From: Flavobacteriales bacterium
GTDB taxonomy: Bacteria > Bacteroidota > Bacteroidia > Flavobacteriales_F > PHOS-HE28
Assembly (NCBI GenBank): GCA_020635655.1
Contig: JACJZI010000009.1
Span: 1-64,000, forward strand
Length of the DNA stretch: 64,000 nucleotides
Direction: 5' to 3'
The notes under the pieces are model-generated. The model worked only from the letters and a program-made list of their open reading frames with translations, was not told the DNA's origin and did not search any database. The position numbers were made by a program, and so were the translations under genes. Positions 24,263 through 35,100 of this stretch are shown in pieces; position 1 is the stretch's first letter; every line of letters starts with the position of its first letter.

Positions 24263-24883
24263 ATGTCTGCGCAGGACCGCCATATCCACCCCATCCACGA
24301 CCGCCTGGTGCAACGCACCGACAAGGAGGTGCTGCTCGGCCAGCGAGGCTGCGTGGTCTGGATGACGGGTCTTAGCGGCAGCGGCAAGAGCACGATCGCG
24401 ATCGGCCTGGAACGCCGGCTCCATGAACAGGGCCTCCTCACCCTGGTGCTCGACGGGGACAACGTGCGTACGGGCATCAACAACAACCTGGGCTTCAGCG
24501 CGGCCGACCGCACCGAGAACATCCGCCGGATCGCCGAGGTGGCCAAGCTTTTCGCGCAAAGCGGGGTCGTCACCATCTGCTGCTTCATCAGTCCCACCGT
24601 GGAGATCCGCCAGCAGGCCCGCATGATCATCGGCGCCGACGACTTCATCGAGGTGTTCATCGACACGCCCTTGGAGGAATGCGAAGCGCGGGATGTGAAA
24701 GGGCTCTACGCCAAGGCCCGGGCCGGGGAAGTGAAGGATTTCACCGGGATCAGCGCCCCGTTCGAGGCACCGGAGCACCCGGACATCCGCATCGCCACGT
24801 CGGGACGCGATGAAGCGGAGTGCATCACCGACCTGTACGAACGCATCCTGCTGCGCGTGAAGCGCGCCGACGTCCATGCATAA
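24263..24883 (+). CDS. cysC: adenylyl-sulfate kinase
   Basis: Cytosolic kinase that phosphorylates APS to PAPS with ATP, second step of sulfate activation. The 206-residue length is standard. The P-loop is GLSGSGKST (about 36-44) and the APS-binding blocks are DGDNVRTGINNNLGF, FISPTVEIRQQAR and VFIDTPLEECEARDVKGLYAKARAGEVKDFTGI. The start at 24263 (MSAQDRH) sits behind a perfect TACCTTTG box; an earlier in-frame start would cross it. It overlaps cysD by 8 bp, so it opens the cysC-cysD-(insert)-cysN operon. Confidence 0.96.
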   Translation: MSAQDRHIHPIHDRLVQRTDKEVLLGQRGCVVWMTGLSGSGKSTIAIGLERRLHEQGLLTLVLDGDNVRTGINNNLGFSAADRTENIRRIAEVAKLFAQSGVVTICCFISPTVEIRQQARMIIGADDFIEVFIDTPLEECEARDVKGLYAKARAGEVKDFTGISAPFEAPEHPDIRIATSGRDEAECITDLYERILLRVKRADVHA

Positions 24884-25781
24884 CTACCGGCTCACCCACC
24901 TGAAGGAACTCGAGAGCGAGAGCATCCACATCCTGCGCGAGGTGGCGGCGCAGTTCGAGCACCCCGCATTGCTCTTCAGCGGTGGCAAGGATTCCATCGT
25001 GTGCTTCCACCTGGCACGCAAGGCCTTCTTCCCGGCGAAAGTGCCCTTCCCCCTGGTGCACATTGACACGGGCCACAACTTCCCGGAGACCATGCGGTTC
25101 CGCGATGCCCTGGTGCAGGAGCACGGCGTGACGCTGATCGTCGGCTCGGTGCAGGAGAGCATCGACCAGGGGAAGGTGCAGGAGGAAACGGGCTACCACG
25201 CCAGTCGCAACAAGCTGCAGACCGTGACCCTCCTCGACACCATCGAAACGCACAAGATCGATTGTGCCATCGGCGGCGGTCGGCGCGACGAGGAGAAGGC
25301 CCGGGCAAAGGAGCGCGTGTTCAGCCACCGCGACGAGTTCGGCCAGTGGGACCCGAAGAACCAGCGGCCCGAGCTGTGGGACCTGTACAACGGGCGCAAA
25401 CGCCCCGGCGAGCATTTCCGCGCGTTCCCCATCAGCAACTGGACGGAGATGGACGTGTGGCAGTACATCCTGCACGAGGACATCGCCATCCCCAGCATCT
25501 ACTTCAGCCACGAACGCGAGGTGTTCGAGCGCGACGGCGTGCTTTACGCCAACAGCGACTTCATGCGCCTGAAGCCCGAGGAGAGACCCTACATGCGCCG
25601 TGTGCGCTTCCGCACCATCGGCGACATGAGCTGCACCGGCGCGGTGGATTCACCGGCGGCCACGCTGGAGGAGATCATTGAAGAGGTGGCCTCATCCCGT
25701 GTGACCGAGCGCGGTTCACGCATTGATGATAAGCGCAGTGAAGCAGCGATGGAGGATAGGAAGAAAGAAGGCTATTTCTGA
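24876..25781 (+). CDS. cysD: sulfate adenylyltransferase subunit 2
   Basis: Catalytic subunit of the two-part ATP sulfurylase (CysDN) that makes APS from sulfate and ATP. The 301-residue length is usual. Marks are the PP-loop SGGKDS near residue 35 (LLFSGGKDSIVCFHLA), HIDTGHNFPET, AIGGGRRDEEKARAKER and the C-terminal RTIGDMSCTGAV followed by a charged tail ending KKEGYF. Its stop codon is the first base of the inverted repeat that flanks the inserted four-helix gene. It overlaps cysC by 8 bp. Confidence 0.96.
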   Translation: MHNYRLTHLKELESESIHILREVAAQFEHPALLFSGGKDSIVCFHLARKAFFPAKVPFPLVHIDTGHNFPETMRFRDALVQEHGVTLIVGSVQESIDQGKVQEETGYHASRNKLQTVTLLDTIETHKIDCAIGGGRRDEEKARAKERVFSHRDEFGQWDPKNQRPELWDLYNGRKRPGEHFRAFPISNWTEMDVWQYILHEDIAIPSIYFSHEREVFERDGVLYANSDFMRLKPEERPYMRRVRFRTIGDMSCTGAVDSPAATLEEIIEEVASSRVTERGSRIDDKRSEAAMEDRKKEGYF

Positions 25782-25812
25782 AAGCTGAAATTGGAAAGCT
25801 GAAACTTGAAAG
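25779..25812 (+). repeat. left arm of inverted repeat (GAAAGCTGAAA-type)
   Basis: From the cysD stop codon onward the sequence TGAAAGCTGAAATTGGAAAG is the exact reverse complement of 26231-26250. It continues with further GAAAGCTGAAA and CTTGAAAG copies, so direct repeats are nested in it. Confidence 0.75.
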
Positions 25813-25846
25813 CCGAACAGGAAACGAGAACCAAACCGTGGGTGGG

Positions 25847-26212
25847 ATGGAGGAGAGAGGAAAGGAACAAGTTCGGCCGCACAAGGACCTGAAGGACCGG
25901 ACCATGCAATTCGCGCTTGCGAACATTCATCTATTCAAAGGCCTTCCGAGGACGGTGGAAGCGCAGGTGATGGGGAAGCAGTTGTTACGTGCGGCCACTT
26001 CCGTTGGAGCCCATACGCGATCGGCCTTCCGGGGTCGGAGCAAGAAGGAGTATGTCGCCAAGCTCGGTGTCGTGATCGAGGAGGCGGATGAGTGCGGCTA
26101 CTGGTTGGAATTGCTCTGCGCATCAGAGACCGTGGAGACTTCATTCATTGAACACTTGGTGAAGGAGTCCGATGAGCTGGTCTCCATTTTCACCTCCCTC
26201 GTGAAACGATGA
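25847..26212 (+). CDS. four-helix-bundle protein (23S rRNA intervening-sequence family)
   Basis: A 121-residue all-helical protein (from the ATG at 25847; a GTG three codons upstream is possible). Family marks are DLKDRTMQFALANIHLFKGLPRT, LLRAATSVGAHTRSAFRGRSKKEYVAKLGVVIEEADECGYWLELL. It matches the four-helix suffix family often found as intervening sequences in 23S rRNA genes and near diversity-generating retroelements. Here it is free-standing, with no rRNA or retroelement nearby. It splits cysD from cysN and is bracketed by a 20-bp inverted repeat, so it may be a small mobile cargo gene. Function unknown. Confidence 0.85.
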   Translation: MEERGKEQVRPHKDLKDRTMQFALANIHLFKGLPRTVEAQVMGKQLLRAATSVGAHTRSAFRGRSKKEYVAKLGVVIEEADECGYWLELLCASETVETSFIEHLVKESDELVSIFTSLVKR

Positions 26213-26223
26213 CCCACTTTCCG

Positions 26224-26250
26224 CTTTCAACTTTCCAATTTCAGCTTTCA
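26224..26250 (+). repeat. right arm of inverted repeat around the four-helix gene
   Basis: Reads as the reverse complement of the left arm; 26231-26250 is an exact 20-bp mirror of 25779-25798. The outer end meets the A of the cysN start codon. The arm also has CTTTCAACTTTCC direct-repeat words. Confidence 0.75.
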
Positions 26251-27506
26251 TGAGCTACCTCGACATGGACCTCCTGCGCTTCACCACCGCGGGCAGCGTG
26301 GACGACGGCAAGAGCACGCTGATCGGAAGGCTGCTGTTCGACAGCAAGGCCATTTTCGAGGACCAACTGGAAGCGGTGGAGCGCGCCAGTGCCAAGCGCG
26401 GCACCGGCGAGGTGGACCTGAGCCTGCTGACCGACGGCCTGCGCGCCGAGCGCGAACAGGGCATCACCATCGACGTGGCCTACCGCTACTTCGCCACGCC
26501 CAAGCGCAAGTTCATCATCGCCGACACACCCGGCCACATCCAGTACACGCGCAACATGGTCACCGGGGCCAGCACGGCCAACCTGGCGATCATCCTCGTG
26601 GACGCGCGCAAGGGCATCCAGGAACAGACCAACCGCCACGCCTTCATCGCCTCGCTGCTGGGCATCCCCCACATCGTGTTCTGCGTGAACAAGATGGACC
26701 TGGTGGACTACGACGAGGCCGTCTTCGAACGCATCAAGGGCGAGCTGGAGGATTTCAGCAGCAAATTGGACGTGCAGGACGTGCGCTACATCCCCATCAG
26801 CGCGCTGAAGGGCGACATGGTGGTGAAGCGTGGCGCGAACATGGACTGGTACCAGGGTCCCACGCTGATGTACCTGCTGGAGAACATCCACATCGCCGGC
26901 GACATCAACCACATCGACCGGCGCCTGCCGGTGCAGTACGTGATCCGGCCGCAGGATGACCGTTGGCACGACTACCGGGGCTATGCGGGCCGCATCGCCG
27001 GCGGCGTGTTCCGCGTGGGCGACGAAGTGCAGGTGCTGCCCAGCGGCTTCGCCTCGCGCATCAAGAGCATCGACACCGAGAAGGGGCCGCTGCAGGAGGC
27101 CTTCGCCCCGATGAGCGTGACGCTGACCTTGGAGGACGAGATCGACATCAGCCGCGGCGACATGCTGGTGAGCCCGAACAACCTGCCCGAGACCACCCAG
27201 GACGTGGAGGTGATGCTGTGCTGGTTCAACGAACGGCCGCTCGTGCCCAATGGCAAGTACGCCCTGAAGCACACTAGCCGCGACGCGCGATGCATGGTGA
27301 AGGAGGTGAAGTACAAGATGGACATCAACTCGCTGCACAAGCTGGAGGGCGACAAGGCCATCGGCATGAACGATATCGGGCGTGTCAGCCTGCGAACGAC
27401 CGTTCCCCTCAGCTTCGACCCATACAACCGCAACCGCAACACGGGCAGCCTGATCCTGATCGACGAGGGCACGAACGAAACGGTGGCCGCAGGCATGATC
27501 GTTTGA
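26250..27506 (+). CDS. cysN: sulfate adenylyltransferase subunit 1 (GTPase)
   Basis: Regulatory GTPase subunit of ATP sulfurylase; GTP hydrolysis drives APS formation by CysD. The 418-residue length fits a CysN without a fused kinase. Motifs are FTTAGSVDDGKSTLIGRLLFDS (P-loop), DTPGHIQYTRNMVTGAS, VNKMDLVDYD and ISALKGDMV, then beta-barrel EF-Tu-like domains ending ETVAAGMIV. Start MSYLDMDLLRF is at the last base of the right inverted-repeat arm. It is the last gene of the sulfate operon and ends before a clear terminator. Confidence 0.96.
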   Translation: MSYLDMDLLRFTTAGSVDDGKSTLIGRLLFDSKAIFEDQLEAVERASAKRGTGEVDLSLLTDGLRAEREQGITIDVAYRYFATPKRKFIIADTPGHIQYTRNMVTGASTANLAIILVDARKGIQEQTNRHAFIASLLGIPHIVFCVNKMDLVDYDEAVFERIKGELEDFSSKLDVQDVRYIPISALKGDMVVKRGANMDWYQGPTLMYLLENIHIAGDINHIDRRLPVQYVIRPQDDRWHDYRGYAGRIAGGVFRVGDEVQVLPSGFASRIKSIDTEKGPLQEAFAPMSVTLTLEDEIDISRGDMLVSPNNLPETTQDVEVMLCWFNERPLVPNGKYALKHTSRDARCMVKEVKYKMDINSLHKLEGDKAIGMNDIGRVSLRTTVPLSFDPYNRNRNTGSLILIDEGTNETVAAGMIV

Positions 27507-27529
27507 ACCTCCCCCTCCGGAAATGAAGA

Positions 27530-27551
27530 AGGCCCGCCGAAGCGGGCCTTT
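27530..27551. terminator. bidirectional terminator after cysN
   Basis: Perfect 8-bp stem AGGCCCGC / GCGGGCCT with a CGAA tetraloop, followed by TT. It ends cysN and, reading the other way, the tonB operon. Confidence 0.75.
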
Positions 27552-27572
27552 CCCGTATCTGATACGGATCGA

Positions 27573-28241
27573 TCACTTCAGCGTGAAGCGGATCGGCAGG
27601 TTGTATTGCACCTTGACCGGCTTGCCGCGCTGTTTGCCCGGCGTCCAGGGAGGCATGTTGTTCACCACGCGCAGGGCCTCCTCGTCGCATCCGCCACCGA
27701 TACCGCGCAGCACCTTGGCATCCTTCACCTTGCCGTCCTTGTCCACCACGAAGGTGACGTAGACCACGCCGGAGATCCCGGCGTCGGCAGCCATCTGCGG
27801 GTACTTGATCGATTTGCCCAGGTACTTGAACAGTTCCTCCTCTCCACCGGGGAACGAGGGCATCTGTTCGACGATGGTGAAGATCTGCTCCTCCTCCACG
27901 TGCTCTTCCGGCTGCTCGATCACATCCACCTTGGTATCCTCCTCCACTTCGGTATCCTCCATCTCGACCTCCTGCACGTCCTGGTCGTCCTCCACGATCT
28001 CCAGTACGGTGGTCGGGGCGGGCGGGGGCGGGGGCGGGGGTGGCGGCGGTGTCGCGCTGGGCGGGATCACCTCCTCTTCCAACAGGTCGAGCTTGAGGGT
28101 GCCCATCGCATTGTCGGACCTGTCGAACGTGGTCCATTCGAAGGCCACGAGCGTCAGGGCCAGGGCAGCGAGCAGACCGATGCCCAGGAAGCTGCTCTTG
28201 CGCTTCTCGAGGTCCGCTTCGGGTGATTTCCTTGCTTCCAT
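27573..28241 (-). CDS. tonB: TonB-family energy transducer
   Basis: A 222-residue inner-membrane protein that carries proton-motive energy from ExbB/ExbD to outer-membrane transporters. Layout is typical: a short cytosolic N-terminus, one transmembrane helix (about 20-38), a Pro-rich linker (run of P near 60-75) and acidic spacer, then the C-terminal domain with PPWTPGKQRGKPVKV and YVTFVVDKDGKVKDAKVLRGIGGGCDEEALRV. The last region has the YP/GGC family marks. exbBD are not nearby. It faces cysN across a terminator. Confidence 0.9.
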   Translation of the reverse strand: MEARKSPEADLEKRKSSFLGIGLLAALALTLVAFEWTTFDRSDNAMGTLKLDLLEEEVIPPSATPPPPPPPPPPAPTTVLEIVEDDQDVQEVEMEDTEVEEDTKVDVIEQPEEHVEEEQIFTIVEQMPSFPGGEEELFKYLGKSIKYPQMAADAGISGVVYVTFVVDKDGKVKDAKVLRGIGGGCDEEALRVVNNMPPWTPGKQRGKPVKVQYNLPIRFTLK

Positions 28242-28294
28242 CGGATGCGGTGTCTTTGTTCACCCGTACACCGTGGACGGGATGCGGTTCAAAT

Positions 28295-28696
28295 CTAAGG
28301 ATCCGTTCTTCCCTCCGGGGCCCCGGCCCGCTTCGCCCGGCGCCGCAGATATACGAGTCCGGCCAGGCAGCCCAGGGTGTTGGCGATGAAATCGGTGATG
28401 TCCGCCGTGCGTCCCATCAGCAGGGCTCCCTGCATCACTTCCGTGAGGCCACCGTAGGCCACGCAAGCGCCGAAGGCCAGGCCCAGGGCCTTGGAACGGC
28501 CGGCGGGGTCCGCGTATTGTGGATGGAAGGCCAGTGCCGTGAGCACCATCTGCACGCCGAACAGGGTGAAATGGACCGGCTTGTCCAGGTCGAACAGGTC
28601 GAACCAGTCCCAATCCGGCAGGTCCTTGCCGGGGATCAGGCACAGCACGAGGATCAGCAGGGCCCATAGGACGGCCCACCGGCCGGCGCCTTTCAT
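28295..28696 (-). CDS. VanZ-like family membrane protein
   Basis: A 133-residue membrane protein. Family marks are LCLIPGKDLP at the start of the first loop, DKPVHFTLFGVQM, YGGLTEVMQ and DITDFIANTLGCLAG, with three or four transmembrane helices. VanZ-like proteins are linked to low-level glycopeptide resistance in some bacteria, but most have no known role. It lies 53 bp before tonB and starts 4 bp after the gcvH stop, so gcvH, this gene and tonB may share a transcript. Confidence 0.85.
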   Translation of the reverse strand: MKGAGRWAVLWALLILVLCLIPGKDLPDWDWFDLFDLDKPVHFTLFGVQMVLTALAFHPQYADPAGRSKALGLAFGACVAYGGLTEVMQGALLMGRTADITDFIANTLGCLAGLVYLRRRAKRAGAPEGRTDP

Positions 28697-28700
28697 CGGA

Positions 28701-29078
28701 TCAGCCCACCAGCGCGCCGTACTGCTCGGCGGTCAACAGGCCTTCAAGCTGGCCGGGATCGCTGAGCTTCACGCGCACCATCCAGCCCGCACCGTAGGGG
28801 TCACGGTTCACTAGGGCGGGGTCGTCGTTGATCGCGGCGTTCGCCTCCAGCACGGTGCCGCCCACGGGCATGAACAGGTCGCTGACCGTCTTGACGGCCT
28901 CCACGGTACCGAACACCTCCTCCTGGCCCAGGGTGCTCCCCTGGGTTCCGATGTCCACGAAGACGATGTCACCGAGTTCGCTCTGGGCATGGTCCGTGAT
29001 GCCGATCACGGCCTCGTCGCCTTCGAGCCGGACCCATTCGTGGTCCTTGGTGTAGCGGAGTTCGTTGGGGATGTTCAT
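28701..29078 (-). CDS. gcvH: glycine cleavage system H protein
   Basis: A 125-residue carrier protein of the glycine cleavage system; its lipoyl arm shuttles the aminomethyl group between P, T and L proteins in the cytosol. The lipoylated lysine lies in EAVKTVSDL, within FGTVEAVKTVSD. Other blocks are HEWVRLEGDEAVIGITDHAQSELGDIVFVD and the end GWMVRVKLSDP. Length is normal. It starts 43 bp after the sprA stop and leads into the VanZ-like gene. The P, T and L proteins are not in the window. Confidence 0.97.
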   Translation of the reverse strand: MNIPNELRYTKDHEWVRLEGDEAVIGITDHAQSELGDIVFVDIGTQGSTLGQEEVFGTVEAVKTVSDLFMPVGGTVLEANAAINDDPALVNRDPYGAGWMVRVKLSDPGQLEGLLTAEQYGALVG

Positions 29079-29121
29079 GGTCGGGATGTGCGTGCGAATG
29101 TAGGGGCCACCTCCGATGCCG

Positions 29122-32100
29122 TCATTGGGTAAGCGTGAATCGGAGGCTGAGGCCGATGTTGGTGTTGGCGCTCGGGAACGAGGTGGAGATCACCGGTTTG
29201 TTCACCACGCGTTCGTAGAAGGCGCGGACGTTCAACCGCTGGCTGATGACATAGTCCACCGAAGCCTTGATCGACAGGATGTCCTGACCCGCGGTGACCT
29301 GGTTCTGCTGCTCGGCGATCTTGCGGATCACCGTGTTGTTCTGCCGCCAGCTCAGGTCCACGCGCAGGTTCACGTCGCTCTTGGGCCGGTTGCCCCCGAT
29401 GGTGATCGGGAACTTCACGTTCTTGAACCGGTAGCCCAGGCCGATGACGTATTCCTTGCCCCGCACCTCGGTCACCTGGTAGTTCGAAAGACTGAGACTT
29501 GCGTTGCGGTCCCGATTGTACTCGAACTTGGCCAGCAGGCTGTTCTGCAGGGTCATGTCAAAATTGATGAAGGGTCGCATGACCTCCGAGATGGTCACCA
29601 CCCCGATCTGTCGCTCGGGGATGAAGTTCATCGCCGCATCGGTCAGCATTTCCTCCGGGTCGAACTGCAGGTTCGTCTGGTAGGACCCGATGTTGAACGA
29701 ACTGCGGTAGCTGTGGTTGATCGTGAACGTGCGGAACCATTTGCTGAAGGGGGCCGTCCGTGAAAGCCCGTCGTAGGTGATGTCCCAGTTGGGAAGGGGG
29801 AACATCTTGAAGGGATCGAGCTTCACCTTTCCCGCGGATCGACCGGTATAGGCGGCGATGAACGCCGGGATCACCACGTCCTGTGAGGTGCCATAGTATC
29901 CGTGGTAGTAGCCACTGTCCGCGTCGTAATAACTGGCCAGGTTCCCGGCACCCAGCCGCTCGGAGATCACCGGTCGGGCCGCCAGAAGGTCGGAGAACAC
30001 AGGGCTCACGAAGTTATCGTCGTCCTGGCTGAAGGTCGTTGCCCAGGTGATGATGCTCACGCTGAAATTGCCGTACTCGCGCGGGCTTTCCAGGTGATAG
30101 GTGTCGGTGGTGTCGTTGTAGCGGATGAACGAACTGCGGTTCTCGGAATAGGTCCGGTTGGCGGAGAGGTCGATGCGCAGGCTCTTCAACGGTTCGATGC
30201 TCAGGCGGCCGTTGATGGTCTCGGTGCGGGTCTCCGTATAGGGCGTGAACACCGACCCGTTCTGCACCAGCCAGCCTTCGTCGGCCGCGTGCAACGCGAT
30301 GTTCCGGACCGGCTCACCGCTCAGGTCGTGGTTCTGCTGCCCGAGCACGAACCCGAACCCGGGTGCATTGAAATTGTCCATGCCGATCACGTTCGTCTTC
30401 GGTCCATAGCCCGGCAGGAGCGTACCGGAGTTCTGGCTGTAGGTCACGTTCCCGTTCCGCACGGCCATCACCATGCGGGCAAGCGTCTCCAGGATGTTGA
30501 ACTTGTTCTCCTCCTTGTTCCCGCCTTTGTCCTTGTCCTTGTCCTCCTCTCCCTTGTCCCCGGGGCGGGCAGCACGTGCGCGGGACCCCCTGTTGTTGGA
30601 CCGGGTCTTGTCGTTGATCTTCTTCAGCCACTTCACCTTGTTGTACAGGTTCACGAAGTTGAGCTGGCCGTTGAGTGTGATGTTCTGTGAGTTCTGGATG
30701 GTGTTGCCGATGGAATCCTGCTGGAACGGTGCCCTGTCCCACTGATAGCCGGCCGCATAGGAGGTGTTCGCGGTGATCCAATCCGTGACCGGGAACTTGT
30801 CGAAGGGCAGCTGATAGGTCACATTGACGGTGTGGTCGTAGTTCGTCGTCTCGCCCCATTCGGTCAGGCTGGTCAGCACGCTGTCCTTCCAGATCGCGTA
30901 CTCCCCCCGCACCTTCGGGTCCACCCGGCCGGGCGGTTCGCCGATGATCGCCCGGTTGTTCGCATTGAAATCCAGGCGCAGCGACTTCGTCAACTCGTAG
31001 CGGAAGCCGTACTGACTGGTCCAGTTGAACGATTTGTTGTAGGTCGGGCTCGGCGGTAGTGATTCTATATCGGGATTGGGACGGATCAGCCGTTCCTGGT
31101 AGGAGCGGTCGATGGCGGTCCGGAGGTTCACTTGTTTGAAACCCACGTTGAAGTTGAACTCCTTGATGAGCTTCAGCCACTTGCTCTTGCTGATCAGCGA
31201 GATGTTCTCAAAGGGCTTCACGGCGATCGGCTTGGGATTGTGCACATAGGCGATCGATCCGCGGTGCTGTTTCAGGTTGTCGAACTCGGTGTTCACGTCG
31301 TGGAACTCCTGATCGTTGTAACCGTAGCTCAGGGAGAGGTTCTCGACGTCCCATAGGTGTTCCTTCTTGCCTTGTGGCCGGTCGCGATGCACATTGGTGA
31401 AATTGATGCTGCGCCGGCGGGTATAGGTGCGTACCTGCTTGAGCTTCTCCTTCCGCTCCTGGGCCGTGAGGTTGCGCGTGGCATCGTTCCATTCGATGTC
31501 CGGGTTGAGCGGGTCGTACTGCGGATTGCTGATCTGCTCGGAATAGCCCACGTACATCGGGACCTTCACGCCGCTGCTCTCCGGCAGGAATTTGCCCATC
31601 TCCAGGTTGGCGGCCACGTCCACGCCGTAGTCGGTCTCGCGCTGGCGTTCGCTCACGCGCTTGTCGATGCTTCCCCAGCCCGGTGTGCTGTAGTTCCCTG
31701 CGACGCTCAGGGTGCCCAGATCGGCCAGCGTGGTGTTCACCCGGGCCAATGCCGCCCAACCGCCACGCTGGTCGAAATCCGTCAGGCGCAGCTCGTTCAC
31801 CCACACTTCCACGCACTTGGGCTGACCGTCGTCCGACTGCCAGGGATTGGCCTCCTGCCCGTCCTTTTTCGGGTTGCGGATGCCGATCATGATGGTCTTC
31901 ATCTGGCTGAGGTTCGGATTGCCCTTCACCCAGACCCGGCGGTCCCCGTCCATCTCCAGGAACCGTTGGTTCACGGGAAAGCCCTCCTTGTTCCTGTCGA
32001 TCTTGGCATCGTTCAACCGCGCGAACTCGACGATCATGTCGTTCTCCTCCGGCCAGACGTTGTAGGGGTCGTTGTTGTACAGCTCGGACGGACGAACGGG

Positions 32101-35100
32101 CACCTCGTACTCGTAGTAGTTCTGGTCGAAGTCGTTCCCCAGGCGGATGAACACGCTCACATCCCCATATTCGATCGGGTCGTTCAGGTCCGACGACTCG
32201 GCGTGGATGAACATCTGCAGTTTCTTGTAGCTCCGGATGTCGAAGCTCACGTTCCGGAAGCTGGCCCGGGCATCCCCATCGCGCAGGTTGCAGGTCGTCA
32301 ATTGCAGTGACTGCTCGTTCAGGCTGCGCAGATTGGTGCTCGCCACATCCACCTCCTGATTGATGCCGGGCGGCACCACGTAGTTGATCGGGGTACGGTT
32401 GCCGTTCTCCTCGATGTTCACCGCCGCCGTTTCGTAGGTGGTCAGCGCCGGATCGCCGCCCAGCCCTTCGCCGGGTGTCTCCAGACTGAAATCGTACTTC
32501 CGCCATTCGCCGCGGACGAACTCCAGACGTGCGAAGCGCAGCACGACCTCCTGCGACCAATCCTTCAGGAACATGCGCATGAAGCGGATCGATCGGAAAT
32601 CCTGGATGCCGTTGACCACGCGGTCCGGATCGCGGATGGGCACTTTGAACTGGTACCAGTACACCTGCTTGCCACTGTTCGGATCGGTACCCAGCACACG
32701 GTCGGTGATGTAGTTCTCACCCACCACCATGTGCTCCGGACGCAGGTCCACCTTGTACTGGAAATAGCTCTCGCTCTCGCTCAGGTTCTGGTCCTGGTTG
32801 ATGTCCTCGGTGCTCGGCAGGGTGGTGGCCTGTGTGGGATAGTCCTCCGGGGAATCCTCATCCGTGACCGAGTTGCCTTCCAGGCCATTGTACTCCTTGT
32901 AGCGCAACAACATGTCCGCCGCGGGCAGGGCATCATACTCCTGCGCCCGGAAGAACTTGTAGTCATCGCCGGACGGGTCGCCCTGGAAGGCCGAGAGCCG
33001 TCCGGGGTTGGTGACCACCGTGGCGACATCGGTGAGGTAGTCGCTGAAGAACTGTTGCTCGGTCCGCCCGGCGATGTCGGCCTGCGAGTCGCTCAATCCA
33101 TCCAGTCCGACGTCCTGGTATTTGTAGCTGTTCTGGTCGGTGATGGCAAAGGCGTTCACCACGCTCTGCGTGTTCGGTACCACGCCCCAGGTGGTCTCGC
33201 TGGTGGCCGCACTGCCATCGGTCAGGTCCTTGGGAAGACCGTTCTCGAAGCTCTTTCGACTGTCGCGCAGAACGTCCTCGCTGATGTTCCCGAGGTCGAG
33301 GTAGAGGTCGCCGCCCGAGTTGTTCTGGCTATCCTCGTTGCTGCCATATCCGCCGGATTCGGCGAAGGGATCCATCATCCAGAATTGGATCGTCTCGATG
33401 TTGCTCGCCTCGAAATCCGTGGTGGTGATCCGCCGCGTGATCCCTGCCCAACTGTCCTGCGGATCGGAGAAGTACCCGTCCTGGTCCAGCCGGTCCGTGT
33501 CATAGTTGTACGGCCCCCGCTCCCTGGGATAGTAGGCCAGATCGAGCACCGGGATGTTGGTGGGCGTACCGGTGGCCAGCTGTCGATTGGGGAAGACCTC
33601 CTGTTCCAGCACTTCACGCATGCGATGGTCCCGCTGCATGTCGCTGGTGACGTTGCTCGGGGTCAGGTTGTTGTTGCGGAAGAAGAGCGGATCGATCACA
33701 TACCAGGCCAGCTTCGCGCGGTTGAATCCGTTGCGCAGGTCGTTGATGTATTCACCTTCCGGGAAGAGATCGGGTTGCCCCTGGGGCGTGGCGGCATGGA
33801 ACCACAAGCTCTGCGTCCGCAGGTCAATCGTGCTGACACTTCCCTCGAAATCATCGATATAGGAGGTGCCGGCGGACCCGATCGCCTTGCTGTGACCGGG
33901 GATCAGGTAGGCCGCTTCCGCCGATGCATTGATCGATGAGACCTCCTTGGTCGCATAGAAGGGCAGCTTGTCCACCAGCGTGGTGATGAAGTTCGACTCG
34001 CGCTGCCAGTTGGCATCGAGCCCAAGGATCGTGTTGCGGATCGGTTCATCGCCCACGTTCACCTTTTGTGTCAGCGGCCGCTCATAGAGGGTCATGAACG
34101 TACCTCCGATGTTCAGGTCCTTGTTCACCTTGTAGTCCAGCCGCAGTCCACCGAGCGTCTTGGTCTGGATGCTGAACAGACTGTTGCTCTCCAGCGAGAT
34201 GTTGATGGGCGTGCCGCTCTCCAGGATGCCCTGGTTCAGGATCTTCACCCGGCCGAGATTGTAATCCACCGTATAGTCCTGGTTCTCCACCAACCGCACT
34301 CCACCGGCGGTCACCACGACCGAGCCCTGTGGGATGTTCACCGCGTTCAGGCTGATCACGTCGCTGCTGGCCGATTTGTAGCTCCCCTTCAACCGGAACC
34401 GGTTCAGCTCCGGCAGGTTCTGGGCCGCGGTCTTGGTGCTGTCGTACAGTTGCTGGAACGCGATCGTGTTGATCACCGCTTCCGTTTGCGTCGGGCTCAG
34501 GGCATCGTGCAGGGTGCGCCCGAACGGTTCCAGCAAGGGGAAGAAGACACGCCCGTTCTGGGAATTGATCGTACCGCCCGTCGTGGCGGCCCCGTCCACA
34601 TAGTCGAACCAACCGTCCGGGTTGGGTGCCTGCTGCGGGTCCAACCTGTCAAGGCCCAGGACCTGCAGCAGCGGACTTTGGTCGATGGGTGCGCGCGGCA
34701 CGTAGTTGATGTCGACGCCGGTGGACGGGTTGTTGTAGATGATGTCGAGCCGGAAATCGTCCGCGTTCACCTGGAAGGCGCCGAGCGAGTAGACGTTCTT
34801 CATCATCAGGTCCCACAAGCCGTAGGTCTGTCCATTGCTCCCCTGGGTACGCGGGTCTGTGACGGTGGCCTTCAGGAGCTTCAGCATGAGCGCCTGCGGC
34901 GGGGTCACCCCGTCGGTGCTGAACTCGCCCACCTTGCCCGTGCCACCCGGATAGATGTACTCATAGGCCACCGCAAGCACCTCGTCATTGTTCAAGGACT
35001 GGTTCAGCCCGATGAAACCCAGACGTTCGTTCAGTGTGTACTCGTTGGGCTGGAGCATCCGGGCGCTCTCCAACTTCTCGTAGTCCCTGGAGGCGCGGAT

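Noticed and set aside
28020..28060. Run of GGCGGGGG words resembling a simple repeat
   Set aside because: It is the Pro-rich linker of TonB read on the minus strand.
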